A DNA stretch of 64,000 nt from Candidatus Schekmanbacteria bacterium (GTDB lineage: Bacteria > CSSED10-310 > JACPHN01), in assembly GCA_016188575.1 (NCBI GenBank), contig JACPHN010000225.1, forward strand, positions 1-64,000, written 5' to 3'. Below are positions 1 through 8,616 of the stretch, one piece after another. Under the pieces are notes generated by a model. The model ran no database searches. It saw nothing but the letters and a program-made list of their open reading frames with translations, and was not told the origin of the DNA. The translations under genes were made by a program, and so were the position numbers. Each line of letters begins with the position of its first letter. Position 1 is the first letter of the stretch.

Positions 1-99
1 CCCCCCGCAAGCAATCCTTGCACCCCCCCCCTCAATCTACCGACGTCTTCGACATCGGCGTGACAATGCCCATCCCTGCCTCCCCCCGCTAGCGCTGAG

Positions 100-565
100 C
101 CTCAGGCGCAGGTAACCCGGGTAGACGGTCCATCTCGTGCCAGAGGACCAAAGAGGAGGTAACACCCGGCGATGTCAGCGAGCCGCACCAAGCCTCGCCA
201 CGGTGTAATCATGCCGGGTTCACCGTCGCGTTTGCGCGCCAGCAAGCCCCCCAGGCGAGCAATCATGCCGACAGCATCGCGCCGGGAAGGCGGTTCGCCG
301 ACTGGCGGTTTTCGCGTCACCGTCCACACCAGCGCTCGGTGCTCGTGGTCCTCCAGCAAGATCGTGCAGGGCAGCTTGGGGGTTTCACGGCCGGCCTTCA
401 TCTGTGCAGGATGCGCCAAGCCACCACCACGTGAATGGCCAGCGCCGTCTCCAGGCGATCGGCGGTCTAAAGCTGCCGGTCCTGGATTCGACACCCACTT
501 TTGAGCACCCGATGAAAAAGCTTCATGCCCCATCGCGATACGCACGGCGCCGGCAAGGGAGAGCT
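100..565 (-). pseudogene. IS4/Tn5-type transposase, 3' remnant
   Basis: Read on the minus strand from about 560 down to 100, two frames together give the C-terminal part of an IS4-family (Tn5-like) transposase. The first part reads FHRVLKSGCRIQDRQL, then an in-frame TAG, then TADRLETALAIHVVVAWR. After a frameshift near 420 comes GRETPKLPC and, near the end, ARLGGLLARKRDGEPG, followed by a WRGL-RL-DIAG stretch. These are hallmark blocks of the IS4 catalytic C-terminus and dimerisation region. The N-terminal DDE core is absent. The stop, the frameshift and the missing 5' part make it non-functional. Its broken end abuts a serine recombinase remnant on the other strand, so one element probably interrupted or recombined with the other. 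The element family is recognised from memory of the motifs, not from an alignment. Confidence 0.72.
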
Positions 566-1502
566 GGAGTGGCGACGGCCAAATAGCGCGCCCCTCGGTG
601 GCCTGCTCCACCACCCCATCTATGCGGGAGCCTACGTGAATGGCCGGCGTCCCACCGACCCACGCCGGCGAGCACCCGGACGTCCGGCGACCGGAAAGCG
701 GGTAGCCAAGCCGGATGCGTGGCCGGTCTGCCTCAGAGGGCGGCTCCCCGCCTACATCACCTGGGAGCGCTACCAGGGCAACCTGCGGTAGCTCGAGGCC
801 AACCGCCCGAGTGCCTTCGGAGCCGTCCGCGAAGGCCCGTCGCTGCTCAGTGGCCTGGTGCGGTGCGGTCGCTGTGGCCACAAGATGACAGTGGCTTACG
901 CGAACAACGGCAAGGGCCTGCGGTATCTCTGTGCGCGCCTGGCCCTGGACTACGCCGAGCCCCGCTGCCAGACCTTGTGTGGGCCGCCGCTGGAGGAGCT
1001 GGTTGCGGAGCTGGTGCTTGCGGCGTTGGCGCCGGCGGCCCTGGAGCTGAGCCTGAGCGCAGCCGCGGACCTCGAGTCGGAGCGCCAGGCGCTGCATCAC
1101 CACTGGCAGCAGCGGCTCGAGCGCGCCGAGTATGAAGCCCAGCGCGCCGCCCGGCAGTACCAGGCGGTCGAGCCGGAGCACCGTCTGGTGACCCGGACCC
1201 TCGAGCAGCAGTGGGAAGCAGCGTTGCGCGAGCAACAGCGGCTGCAAGAAGAGTCTGCCCGGTTCCGGGTCAGCACACCGTTGCCACTGAGCACCGAGGA
1301 GCGGGAGCGGATCCGGAGTCTGGCGGCCGATATCCCCGCGCTGTGGCACGCGCTGACCACCACGCCGATGGAGCGACAGGCCATCGTGCGTCAGCTCGTC
1401 GAGCAGGTTGTCGAGACCGTCGAGGGACAGACCGAGAAAGTAGACGTGCACATCCGCTGGGCGGGAGGGCATCAAACCCACGCCCGCGTCACCTGTGCAT
1501 AA
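540..1502 (+). pseudogene. Large serine recombinase, C-terminal remnant
   Basis: One plus frame encodes GELEWRRPNSAPLGGLL and PIYAGAYVNGRR (the recombinase domain that follows the catalytic domain), then YITWERYQGNLR. An in-frame TAG at 789-791 interrupts it, and it continues as LEANRPSAFGAVREG, LLSGLVRCGRCGHKM (recombinase zinc beta-ribbon, CxxC) and a long charged coiled coil to residue 214 of the distal ORF (858-1502). The end, QTEKVDVHIRWAGG, is typical of the C-terminus of these site-specific recombinases. The resolvase catalytic domain with its nucleophilic serine is missing. The TAG is one change from CAG, the glutamine expected after NLR. With the adjoining IS4 remnant it marks a decayed insertion site. 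It is not expected to be active. Confidence 0.8.
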
Positions 1503-1509
1503 GGCTCAG

Positions 1510-1550
1510 CCGCTTGCGGGGGAAGGTGAGGTGGGGGCCTTCGTGCTGCG
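1510..1550 (+). repeat. Dispersed intergenic repeat, copy 1
   Basis: The core CGCTTGCGGGGGAAGGTGAG followed by GTGGGGG and TTCGTG is shared in the same orientation with 21256-21320 and 35721-35782. All three copies lie between genes. It sits just downstream of the recombinase remnant. Sequences of this 'cccgcttgcgggggaggtgag' type are common intergenic repeats in GC-rich bacteria; the function is unknown. Confidence 0.6.
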
Positions 1551-1659
1551 CTTTCCGAACAGCCTACGATCGAACAGGCGGTGACCTCAGGGCAATCGCG
1601 ACGCATTGCGCACTGGAGACGACGCGGGCGCCACGAGTTGACGCACGGCGGCCCGCCGC

Positions 1660-2838
1660 TCACTCCCGATACAGCAGGTAGGGAGCGCGCTGCTCGCGGA
1701 ACCGCTCGATGTCGCCCTGAAAGCTCGCCGCCAACTCGTGGTGGTCAACGCCCGCGAGGATCGCCTCGCGCACCGCGGGAGTCCCGGCGAGGAGGTCGAA
1801 CGGCAGCCGTTCGAGCTCAAACTCGTACGGCGGATCGGCGAAGCAAAAAGCGTCGGGCCACAGGCGCTGAACGGCGACGACAACGGCCAGGCCAGCCACG
1901 AATGGATCGAGACGGCTACGGTCCACCACGTGGAGCTGCGCGCCGCCACAGCAGTGTCCGGCGTACTTGCCGAAGGTCGGCCGGAAGAACAGGGGGCGAA
2001 AGCGCACGCCGGGCACGCCCGCGCCATTGAGCTCGAGCGCCAGCCGGTGCGGATCAATGAAGGGCGCTCCTAAGATCTCGAAGGGGCGCGTGGTCCCGCG
2101 ACCCTCGGAGAGGTTTGTCCCTTCCAGCAGGCACATGCCGGGATACACGGCCGCGGTCTCCACCGCCGGCATGTTCGGCGACGGTGACACCCACGGTAGG
2201 CCGGTCGCTTCGAACCAGTCGTCACGCCGCCAGCCTTCGAGCGCCAGCACGCTCAGCTCACAGGCGATTCCGAACTCTCCCTGCAGCAGCCGAGCGATCT
2301 CTCCCACGGTCAGCCCGTGCCGGACAGCCACCGGAAATCGCCCGACAAACGACAGATACTTGTCGTCCTGAATGTTGCCCTGGACGACTGCCCCGCCGAT
2401 CGGGTTCGGTCTGTCGAGCACGAGCACGGCGGTGCCGACTCGGGCGGCGGCTTCCATGCAGTGCGCGAGCGTCCATACGAACGTGTAGTAGCGCGATCCG
2501 ACGTCCTGGATGTCGAACACCAGGATGTCGAGGTCGCGAAGAATGTCCGCGTCAGGAGCCAGATCTTCCGGAGTCGCTCCGTACAGGCTGTGGACTGTGA
2601 GACCGGTCAGCGAATCGCGGATCGACCCCACGGAAACCTGATCCTGAGCGTCGCCCCACAGACCGTGCTCAGGTGACAGCAGAGCGCGCAGGTGGACGTC
2701 GGTGCGTGCCCACAGGTGCTCGACGAGGTGGCGCAATCGCGAGTCAACCGCAGTCTGATTGACAACCAGGCCGACGCGCAGCCCCCGCAGGGGGGCGAAG
2801 TCCTTGTCAACGAGTCGCTCCAGGCCAGTCTTGATCAT
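1660..2838 (-). CDS. namZ: Exo-beta-N-acetylmuramidase NamZ-like (DUF1343)
   Basis: A 392-residue protein of the DUF1343 family, whose studied member NamZ releases terminal MurNAc from peptidoglycan fragments. Family blocks seen are GLRVGLVVNQTAV at the N-terminus, LLSPEHGLWG (E57/H58, the region of the family's catalytic acid), DILVFDIQDVGSRYYT, LDRPNPIGG, and WVSPSPNMP followed by YPGMCLLEGTNLSEGRGTT. The length matches a single complete catalytic domain plus the usual C-terminal subdomain. No signal peptide is visible, so the enzyme is either cytoplasmic, acting on recycled muropeptides, or exported by a route not obvious here. Its first 32 bases overlap the end of the upstream membrane protein gene, which suggests co-translation. 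The family assignment is strong. The exact substrate is inferred from the family. Confidence 0.88.
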   Translation of the reverse strand: MIKTGLERLVDKDFAPLRGLRVGLVVNQTAVDSRLRHLVEHLWARTDVHLRALLSPEHGLWGDAQDQVSVGSIRDSLTGLTVHSLYGATPEDLAPDADILRDLDILVFDIQDVGSRYYTFVWTLAHCMEAAARVGTAVLVLDRPNPIGGAVVQGNIQDDKYLSFVGRFPVAVRHGLTVGEIARLLQGEFGIACELSVLALEGWRRDDWFEATGLPWVSPSPNMPAVETAAVYPGMCLLEGTNLSEGRGTTRPFEILGAPFIDPHRLALELNGAGVPGVRFRPLFFRPTFGKYAGHCCGGAQLHVVDRSRLDPFVAGLAVVVAVQRLWPDAFCFADPPYEFELERLPFDLLAGTPAVREAILAGVDHHELAASFQGDIERFREQRAPYLLYRE

Positions 2839-3235
2839 CAGATGCCTCCCCTTGCGACAGGCGCTTCTTGTCCTTCAGCATTTCCAGGTCCAGTCCTCCG
2901 TCTCGGATCGCGATCGTTTCGAGCGTATCCACGCGCTCCGCAAGCGTCCGGAGAGCCGCGACCTGCCGCTCGAGCTCGGCGATCCGACTGGCCTGGTTGG
3001 TGAGCACATCGCGGCGCGGGCCATGTTTTCTGGCGACGACGAGCTTGTCGACGACGCGCGTAATCCAGTTATCACCGCCGCTGCCGTCGTAGATGCCGCG
3101 CTCGATGAGCTCCATCTTCCGGCGCTGCCGGTCGTCCTCGCGCTGCCGCTCGATCAGGTAGGACGCGTACATGAGGCCGCCGATCCCGCCGCTCAGCGCG
3201 AGAATGACAAACGCGACTGCCAGGAAGAGTGACAT
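2807..3235 (-). CDS. Small membrane coiled-coil protein
   Basis: A 142-residue protein starting at MSLFLAVAFV. A longer start at 3277 would add 14 residues before the obvious membrane helix. Residues 1-25 form one hydrophobic segment with a GGIGG stretch. A strongly charged cytoplasmic part follows (RQREDDRQRRKMELIERG), then a short amphipathic coiled coil (IAELERQVAALRTLAERVDTLETIA). The arrangement of one TM helix, a charged region and a coiled coil with an 'RI-LE' end resembles an enlarged PspB, but the similarity is too weak to name it. It overlaps the namZ-like gene by 32 bases, so the two are probably one transcript. A role in membrane or envelope-stress sensing is only a guess. Confidence 0.6.
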   Translation of the reverse strand: MSLFLAVAFVILALSGGIGGLMYASYLIERQREDDRQRRKMELIERGIYDGSGGDNWITRVVDKLVVARKHGPRRDVLTNQASRIAELERQVAALRTLAERVDTLETIAIRDGGLDLEMLKDKKRLSQGEASDDQDWPGATR

Positions 3236-3359
3236 GGGCGAGTCCGCCGCGGGCCGGTGTGCCGACCGATCCGGCACGACCGATTGTAGGTCGGGAAGTC
3301 GGTTGGCACAACGCGTGAAACCGGCTTCAGGGGCGGCTGGTGAGGAGGAAGGGAGCCGT

Positions 3360-3572
3360 TCAGAGATCCGTCGGGCCGACCCATTCCGGCAGCGGTTGCG
3401 GCCCTGGAACGATACCTTCCAAATCCGGGTCGCCCTCTCCCTGCCTGTTCTCCAGCTCGCTCCGCCGCTGTTCCTTGCGCTGCAGCTTTACCTGGCGCTT
3501 CTCCTGCAGTTTTTCCTGCCTGGCCCGCTCACGGCTGCGCTTTTCTTGTGTTGATCGACTGGGTCTCGCCAT
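3360..3572 (-). CDS. Small highly charged protein, 70 aa
   Basis: The start at 3572 (MARPSRSTQEKR) is preceded on the minus strand by a GGAGGAG ribosome site 6-7 bases away, which is better than the upstream in-frame start at 3737. The protein is dominated by Lys, Arg, Glu and Gln (residues 8-45, RERARQEKLQEKRQVKLQRK), predicted as a single long helix. It ends in an acidic, proline-rich tail (GDPDLEGIVPGPQPLP). Similar short RE/QK-rich proteins occur in many GC-rich bacteria without known function; nucleic acid or ribosome contact would be plausible. It stands alone, with no overlapping neighbour. Confidence 0.6.
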   Translation of the reverse strand: MARPSRSTQEKRSRERARQEKLQEKRQVKLQRKEQRRSELENRQGEGDPDLEGIVPGPQPLPEWVGPTDL

Positions 3573-4096
3573 GTGACTCCTCCGACTATTTTCCATTCGG
3601 AGCGGAGCGTACAGGCAGGAGATCTTCCGGCGAGTTACTCCGTATACCGAACAACTCCAGTTGCCCGGCGTTGGGGCGGTCCAACAGGCCACGCCCACCG
3701 CGGGATGATTCCGGCCGCCGACGCTGACACGCCGCACCCGCGGCGCCCGCAGCCCTGATGGTTAAAAGCCCCCTCACACGTGTTGCGCCGATGCGCCTGG
3801 CGCCGGCCGCACGAGCTTCACTGTGATGTCGTCTCGGCGAGAGCGTTCGAGCGCTTACCCGCGCAATGCTCTCTGCTCGCAAGACCTGCCTTCACTCGTG
3901 CCGCAGGGTGGGGTTTCCGCCGCGCGCAAACACGGATGAGGCGCCTCAACCGGCTGACTCATATTTTAGCCTCGATGGCTCGGGTTGTCCAGGATTGCGA
4001 GAACCCCGGTCGGCCCACGGCCCGTGCGCATCGAGGCTGCGGCCGCCTCGGGCCGAAGCAGTGGACAAGATGCGACCGGCGCCGGCGACTTGCGGG
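3573..4096. other. Intergenic stretch without a supported gene
   Basis: No ORF here has convincing coding character. A CCTCGATG/CATCGAGG pair lies at about 3970-4040 and could form a long-looped stem. I see nothing else that I can name. Confidence 0.4.
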
Positions 4097-7000
4097 TCAT
4101 CGCCGCTCGAGCACCACTCTCAGTGCGACAGGGATATCGTCGGGAAGCTCACCGCCGGTAAGCTGGCGGCCCTGCTCGGCGGCCTCGACGGCGCGCTGCA
4201 GCCGTGCCAGAGCGCGACCCACATCGTTGTCGGTATGCGGGCCGACGCCGGATTGCTTGCCGATCTCCAGAGCGGCGGCGAGAGCCGCCTGCGCGCTCTC
4301 GCCGCGGACGATCTGCAGATGACCCTCTTCGCACAGCACGTACGCCAGATGAAGGCGGTCGCCGAGCTCCTCGAGGAGCTTGTGGGCCGTCGCCAGGTCG
4401 CTCGCGATGGCCGCGGGATCGCCGCCGCACCGCCGTTCGAGCCGCGCGCGCTCGCATCGGTGAATGCCCTCGCAGCGCACATCACCCACCTCGGCGTAAA
4501 TCTCCAGCGCTCCGGCGAAGTTCCGCCGCGCCGCGCCGACGTCTCCCAGCCCAGCGCTGATGGATGCGAGGTTGCCGAGGCCGATTGCCAGCGCGCGCCG
4601 ATTCCCGGTCTCACGATTGATCGCATTCGCACGCTGGCAATGCGCCGATGCCTCGGCGTAACTCCCAAGCTCGTAGTCGATCGCCGCGAGATTGCTCATG
4701 ACCAGTCCCGCCCGTGAGCGGTCGCCCGCCGCCGAGAGCGCTTCGATCGCTTGCGCATAGCGCGATCGCGCCTCGGTGAGCCGCCCGAGCGCCCACAGAC
4801 ACGATCCAAGGTTGCTCAGCGCGCCGCCGCGCTCTGCCGCTGGGCCATCCTGCCGCGTTAACAGCCCGAGCAGCTCGTGATACGCATCGTGTGCGGACTC
4901 CAGGTCCCCCTGCGCGAAGAAGACAGACGCGAGCGAAGACAGGGCCTGTCGCTCGCCGGCTTCGTCGCGCAGCCGCCGGCAGGTGGCCAGGGCGTGCTCA
5001 CCGCCCGAGCGCGCGCTGGCCGAATCGCCGAGTCGCACGCGGAAATCCGCCTCCAGCGCCTCAGCCATGGCCGCGCAGGACTCATCGCCCACGGCCAGGG
5101 CTTCCTGCTGCGCCAGGCGAAGCTCCTGCAAAGCCTCCTGCATCTTCCCGACGTGGTCAAGCACCTGCTTGGCGAGCTCGACGCGAATCGCCGGGCGCCG
5201 CCTCCCCGGCGCCGTGGCCAGCCGCAAGTAGCTACGATACAGGCTCTCGGCCTCCTCGTTTGCATACCGCTTGCGAGCCAGCCGCGCGCCTTCCAGGTAG
5301 CACGCCCGCGCCTGGCGGAGCTCCCCGGCTTCCTCCCAGTGGAAGGCGAGTGTCGCCGCGAGGTCAGGAGCCGTCGCGCCCGCGTGGCGTTCGAGCCACT
5401 GCGCGGCACGCCGGTGAAACAACCGCCTCTTTCTTTTCAGCAGCCGCCGATAGGCGATCTCGCGCATGAGGTCGTCGACGAATTCGAGCTCCTCGCAACC
5501 CGGGAATGTGGAGGCAGGGGCGCGTCGCACCACGTCGCGCTCTTCGAGACGGCGCAGCGCGTCGCCGATCGCACCCTGGGGAAGGTCGTCCGTGACGAGA
5601 TCCACCACGGATTCCCGCCAAAAGGATCGGCCAACGACAGCGGCAGCGCGGGCGACCTCCCGTTCGTCGCGAGACAGGCGGTCCAGGCGCGCCTGCAGGA
5701 GTGCTTCGACCGTGGTGGGCACTTCGATGGCGGCAACGTGGTCGGCGCGAAAATGCCATCCGTCGGGCTCCTCTGCCATGGCGCCGGTATCCGCAAGACT
5801 GCGCACGATTTCTTCGGCGAAATAGGGAATGCCGCCGCACCGACTCTTGATCGTCTCGGCCACCGACTGCGGGACCCCGCGAACCGGCTGGAGCAGGAGA
5901 TGGACGAGCTGCTCGGTGTGCTCGACGGAGAGGGGAGCGAGCGTCACCGATTCCGTGGGCCGAATCTCGCTCACCCAGTCGCGCGCCGCGGATTCCGTCC
6001 TGCCCGCAACCAACAGGAGCACGGCCGCCTTGCCCACGGTCTGGGCCACGTCGCGGAAGAACGTGAGCGACGCGGCATCCGCCCAGTGCGCCGCGTCGAG
6101 CGCGATCACCACGGGACCGCTCCGTGTCCAGATGCGAAGAATCCACTGCAGAGCGGCGATGGCCCGATTCCGCAGGTCGCGCGGCGCCCAGTCCTCTGCC
6201 GTGCCCTGCGGCTCGTCCGGGAGGCGCGCACCGACCAGCGACCACAGGGCAGCCGCGGCTTCGTCTGCGCGAATGGCGACATCGGCCTGCGCGTCATCGC
6301 CGCCGGGCGCGAGCTCCGGGTCGTAGGACCGACGGCCTCCCGTCCGCGCTTGCGGCAAGAGCGCGGCGACCCAGCTCGTGAGGCGCTCGCGCCCCGATTG
6401 CGGTGTCATGCCGTGTAGTCTGGCGGCGTTGTTGAGCGCCTCCCGCAGCATGAAGTAGGCTTGCCCGGTGGTCGTCGGGGTGGCGACGGCGCGCAGCGGA
6501 TGCAGATTGCGGTGCGTGCCCTGCAGTCGCGTCTCGACCTCCCGCGTCAGGCGCGTTTTCCCCACCCCGGCCGGGCCGGTAAGCGCCACCACGGCACTGG
6601 ACTGCTGCGCGACGCACCTGTCCATCGCGGTGGTCAGGCGGTTCAGCTCATTCTCCCGGCCCACCAGCGTGGTCTCCGTCCCGAGCAGCTCGTAGGCCCC
6701 GAGCGGATGGGCCTCCCGAAGCTCCTCGAGCACGACGTACGACTGCAGCGGCTCGGCCCGGTCCGGCAGGAGGATCGGCGGCTGCGCAGTGACCGCGAAG
6801 AGCCCGCGAAAGTGACGGTACGTCTCGTAGGAAACCAGGACCTTCCCGGGCGGGCAGAGGTGCTCGAGCCGCTCGACGAGACTGACCGTGCTCCCGACGA
6901 TGGTTTCCTCGCTGCCGTCGCCGCGGGCGATCGAGCTTACCAGCGCGCGCCCCGTCGTGATGCCGACCCGCAGGGCGAGATGGGGAAACCCGTCCGCCGC

Positions 7001-7417
7001 AAGCGTCTGGTTGAGCTGCTCGATTTGCGCTTGAAAGGCCAGGGCCGCGCGCGTCGCCTGCGAAGGGTCGCTGTCCGAGGCCTGTGCCAGCCCGAAGACC
7101 GCCATGACGGCGTCGCCGATGTGGCGATCGATATGACCTCCGTGCTCGGTGATGACGCGATCGGTAATCGCAAAGACGCGGCGCATCACCTCGTGCACCT
7201 CCTGCGGGCTGCGTTCCTCGGCGATGCGCGTGTAGCCGACGAGATCGGCGAGGAGGACGGTGATGGCACGTAGCTCGCCACTGCCGCGCAGGCGGTCGCC
7301 GCCCGCGGAACGGCCGGGCGCGACGGCGGCGGCTGCCGTTGGCTGCGCGGCGCCGCACTGGTCACAGAAGCGCGCGGCGCCCCTCAGCTCCCAACCGCAG
7401 GCAACACAATAGGGCAT
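4097..7417 (-). CDS. Zinc-ribbon / class III cyclase / AAA ATPase / TPR sensor
   Basis: An 1106-residue, soluble, multi-domain signalling protein. Residues 4-21 form a zinc ribbon (C4, C7, C18, C21). Residues 50-225 are a class III nucleotide cyclase domain with both metal aspartates (D58 in ADLVGYT, D102 in RHIGDAVMA). Residues 250-550 are an AAA_16/STAND-type ATPase (Walker A GPAGVGKT at 282-289, ALDAAHW Walker B). From about 650 to the end there are TPR units. The architecture is common for large bacterial adenylate cyclases and for LuxR-like ATPase sensors. The purine-specifying and transition-state positions look altered: the usual GD-xVN-xxxRLE block reads GSTVSLVERLE, and the usual Lys before IGD is Arg. 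The cyclase may therefore be weak, differently specific or purely regulatory. It lies directly upstream of nothing obvious in its own operon. Confidence 0.85.
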   Translation of the reverse strand: MPYCVACGWELRGAARFCDQCGAAQPTAAAAVAPGRSAGGDRLRGSGELRAITVLLADLVGYTRIAEERSPQEVHEVMRRVFAITDRVITEHGGHIDRHIGDAVMAVFGLAQASDSDPSQATRAALAFQAQIEQLNQTLAADGFPHLALRVGITTGRALVSSIARGDGSEETIVGSTVSLVERLEHLCPPGKVLVSYETYRHFRGLFAVTAQPPILLPDRAEPLQSYVVLEELREAHPLGAYELLGTETTLVGRENELNRLTTAMDRCVAQQSSAVVALTGPAGVGKTRLTREVETRLQGTHRNLHPLRAVATPTTTGQAYFMLREALNNAARLHGMTPQSGRERLTSWVAALLPQARTGGRRSYDPELAPGGDDAQADVAIRADEAAAALWSLVGARLPDEPQGTAEDWAPRDLRNRAIAALQWILRIWTRSGPVVIALDAAHWADAASLTFFRDVAQTVGKAAVLLLVAGRTESAARDWVSEIRPTESVTLAPLSVEHTEQLVHLLLQPVRGVPQSVAETIKSRCGGIPYFAEEIVRSLADTGAMAEEPDGWHFRADHVAAIEVPTTVEALLQARLDRLSRDEREVARAAAVVGRSFWRESVVDLVTDDLPQGAIGDALRRLEERDVVRRAPASTFPGCEELEFVDDLMREIAYRRLLKRKRRLFHRRAAQWLERHAGATAPDLAATLAFHWEEAGELRQARACYLEGARLARKRYANEEAESLYRSYLRLATAPGRRRPAIRVELAKQVLDHVGKMQEALQELRLAQQEALAVGDESCAAMAEALEADFRVRLGDSASARSGGEHALATCRRLRDEAGERQALSSLASVFFAQGDLESAHDAYHELLGLLTRQDGPAAERGGALSNLGSCLWALGRLTEARSRYAQAIEALSAAGDRSRAGLVMSNLAAIDYELGSYAEASAHCQRANAINRETGNRRALAIGLGNLASISAGLGDVGAARRNFAGALEIYAEVGDVRCEGIHRCERARLERRCGGDPAAIASDLATAHKLLEELGDRLHLAYVLCEEGHLQIVRGESAQAALAAALEIGKQSGVGPHTDNDVGRALARLQRAVEAAEQGRQLTGGELPDDIPVALRVVLERR

Positions 7418-7435
7418 GGTTTGGTGTGCCGGCCG

Positions 7436-8095
7436 CTATCGCGCCAGAATGCCGGCGCGCCTGGCGAAGCGGATGAACTTCGATTCGCTGAGCTTTCCGG
7501 AAATCCCGAGACTGGCGAGCAGCTCCAACACCGCCGCGGACACGCCCCGTTCATGCTCCGGGTCGAGCTCGACTTCGAGCTCGTATTCAACGTCGCCCGG
7601 ACCGAGCTCGGTGCGGTCGAGCTCCAGATGGGAGGTGCAGCCGCCGGCGGTGAAGGCGTACGTCCGCCGCTCGTTGTCGAAGCCGCCGAGGACCTCGAGA
7701 CCATTGTCTTCCACCAGCCGCACCAGCGCGGCGAAGCGCTCGCGGCGCTCAGCCGGTGCGGGGAACACATCCTCCAAGCGGAGGCGCTCGCCGCGCTGCA
7801 ACGGTCTGGCGTCCAGGCCGGCGGCGAGCGCGCCGTCAAGGATCGCGGCGATTTCCGTCCGCGTCGCCACCGCTCCCTCCGTGCGCCCGCGATCCTTTCC
7901 CGTAAGCTCCCAGACGCCGCCGCCGCGCCGCAACCGACAAACCCATCCAGCCGCCATCAACCTCCGATCCGGCGTGTCGACAAAAACATTCCGTTGATGC
8001 TCGACGCGCAGCGGCATCCTGCCGAGGGCGGACTCGATCGCCCGCACCTCGGTCTCACTATCGAGGCGAAGCTTGAGCTCCCGTTCTATCGCCAT
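7436..8095 (-). CDS. CYTH domain protein, probable triphosphatase
   Basis: A 219-residue single CYTH domain. The diagnostic ExExK is at the very N-terminus (E4-R-E6-L-K8 in MAIERELKLRL). FVDTPDRRLMAAGWVCRLRR follows with its acidic/basic tunnel residues, later TRTEIAAIL and LELDRTELG, and ELEVELDPE near the end. Bacterial proteins with one CYTH domain usually hydrolyse inorganic triphosphate, less often making cAMP or thiamine-type products. The neighbours (ppk1 and a two-domain PPK2 protein in the same orientation) favour tripolyphosphate or polyphosphate metabolism. There is no CHAD domain attached. Substrate assignment is from context. Confidence 0.85.
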   Translation of the reverse strand: MAIERELKLRLDSETEVRAIESALGRMPLRVEHQRNVFVDTPDRRLMAAGWVCRLRRGGGVWELTGKDRGRTEGAVATRTEIAAILDGALAAGLDARPLQRGERLRLEDVFPAPAERRERFAALVRLVEDNGLEVLGGFDNERRTYAFTAGGCTSHLELDRTELGPGDVEYELEVELDPEHERGVSAAVLELLASLGISGKLSESKFIRFARRAGILAR

Positions 8096-8616
8096 GTCTT
8101 GACTCCGAGCCAGCGAGGTGTCGCGTTGGCCGTTTCCTGGGGATCATTGCGTAGTCGTCCAATTTTCTGCTGCGCAAGAAGGTGGCAGGTGGGGAGGTCG
8201 CACAGGCCCCGGCCGCGTTCGTCGATATTGGCTCCCCGGGGCAGGCTCGCAATCCGCGTTGCTCCGGCGTATGTCCTCACCTATGCTTCTTCCGGGAGAG
8301 TCCGCAGGCGCGCGATCTGCTCCAAGGTATCGGCGCGCAACGCTTTCAGCTTTTCTCGGGGGTCGTCGCTGGTGAAGTCTGCGGGCCGATAGCCGGGGTC
8401 TCCACTCCCCACCCTCTCGAGCGCGGCGTGGCATCCGCACCGGCGATCGGCGATGGGGTCGAGAAGACCGCGTCTCGCCGCCTCGCTCTGCTGCAGCGCC
8501 GAGCTCGCTGATCTCAGTCTACGCGCGCTATGGGCTGAGGTCAATGGCGTCTCGATCTTCCAGATCGCCGTCCCGCTCTCGAAATGAGGTCGCCCGTACG
8601 TTGCAGCACGGGTCGC
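8096..8616. other. Gap between CYTH and ppk1 genes
   Basis: About 520 bases. Apart from the doubtful 87-codon minus ORF listed separately (8281-8544), I see no gene and no clear promoter or structured RNA. Confidence 0.4.
8281..8544 (-). CDS. Doubtful 87-aa ORF, possible gene remnant
   Basis: I do not recognise this protein. Only its C-terminal half (DDPREKLKALRADTLEQIARLRTLPEEA in pieces) looks like real protein: a charged amphipathic helix with codons ending mostly in G or C. The N-terminal half is Arg/Ser-rich and looks like non-coding translation. It could be the tail of a decayed gene or a small regulatory protein. Confidence 0.3.
   Translation of the reverse strand: MTSAHSARRLRSASSALQQSEAARRGLLDPIADRRCGCHAALERVGSGDPGYRPADFTSDDPREKLKALRADTLEQIARLRTLPEEA

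Noticed and set aside
1-60. An inverted copy of the dispersed repeat at the left edge
   Set aside because: Only about a dozen bases (CCCCCCGCAAGC) fit, too few in C-rich sequence.
102-1481. A 459-codon open frame on the minus strand
   Set aside because: Only its last ~110 codons match IS4 transposase. The rest is antisense to the serine recombinase remnant, so it is not one gene.
3970-4040. A structured RNA bounded by CCTCGATG/CATCGAGG
   Set aside because: An 8-bp stem around 55-60 bases is expected by chance in this composition, and no known motif is inside.
8281-8544. A CHAD domain or other partner of the CYTH protein
   Set aside because: No histidine-rich CHAD motifs. Only a charged helix is visible, so it was kept as a doubtful ORF without function.
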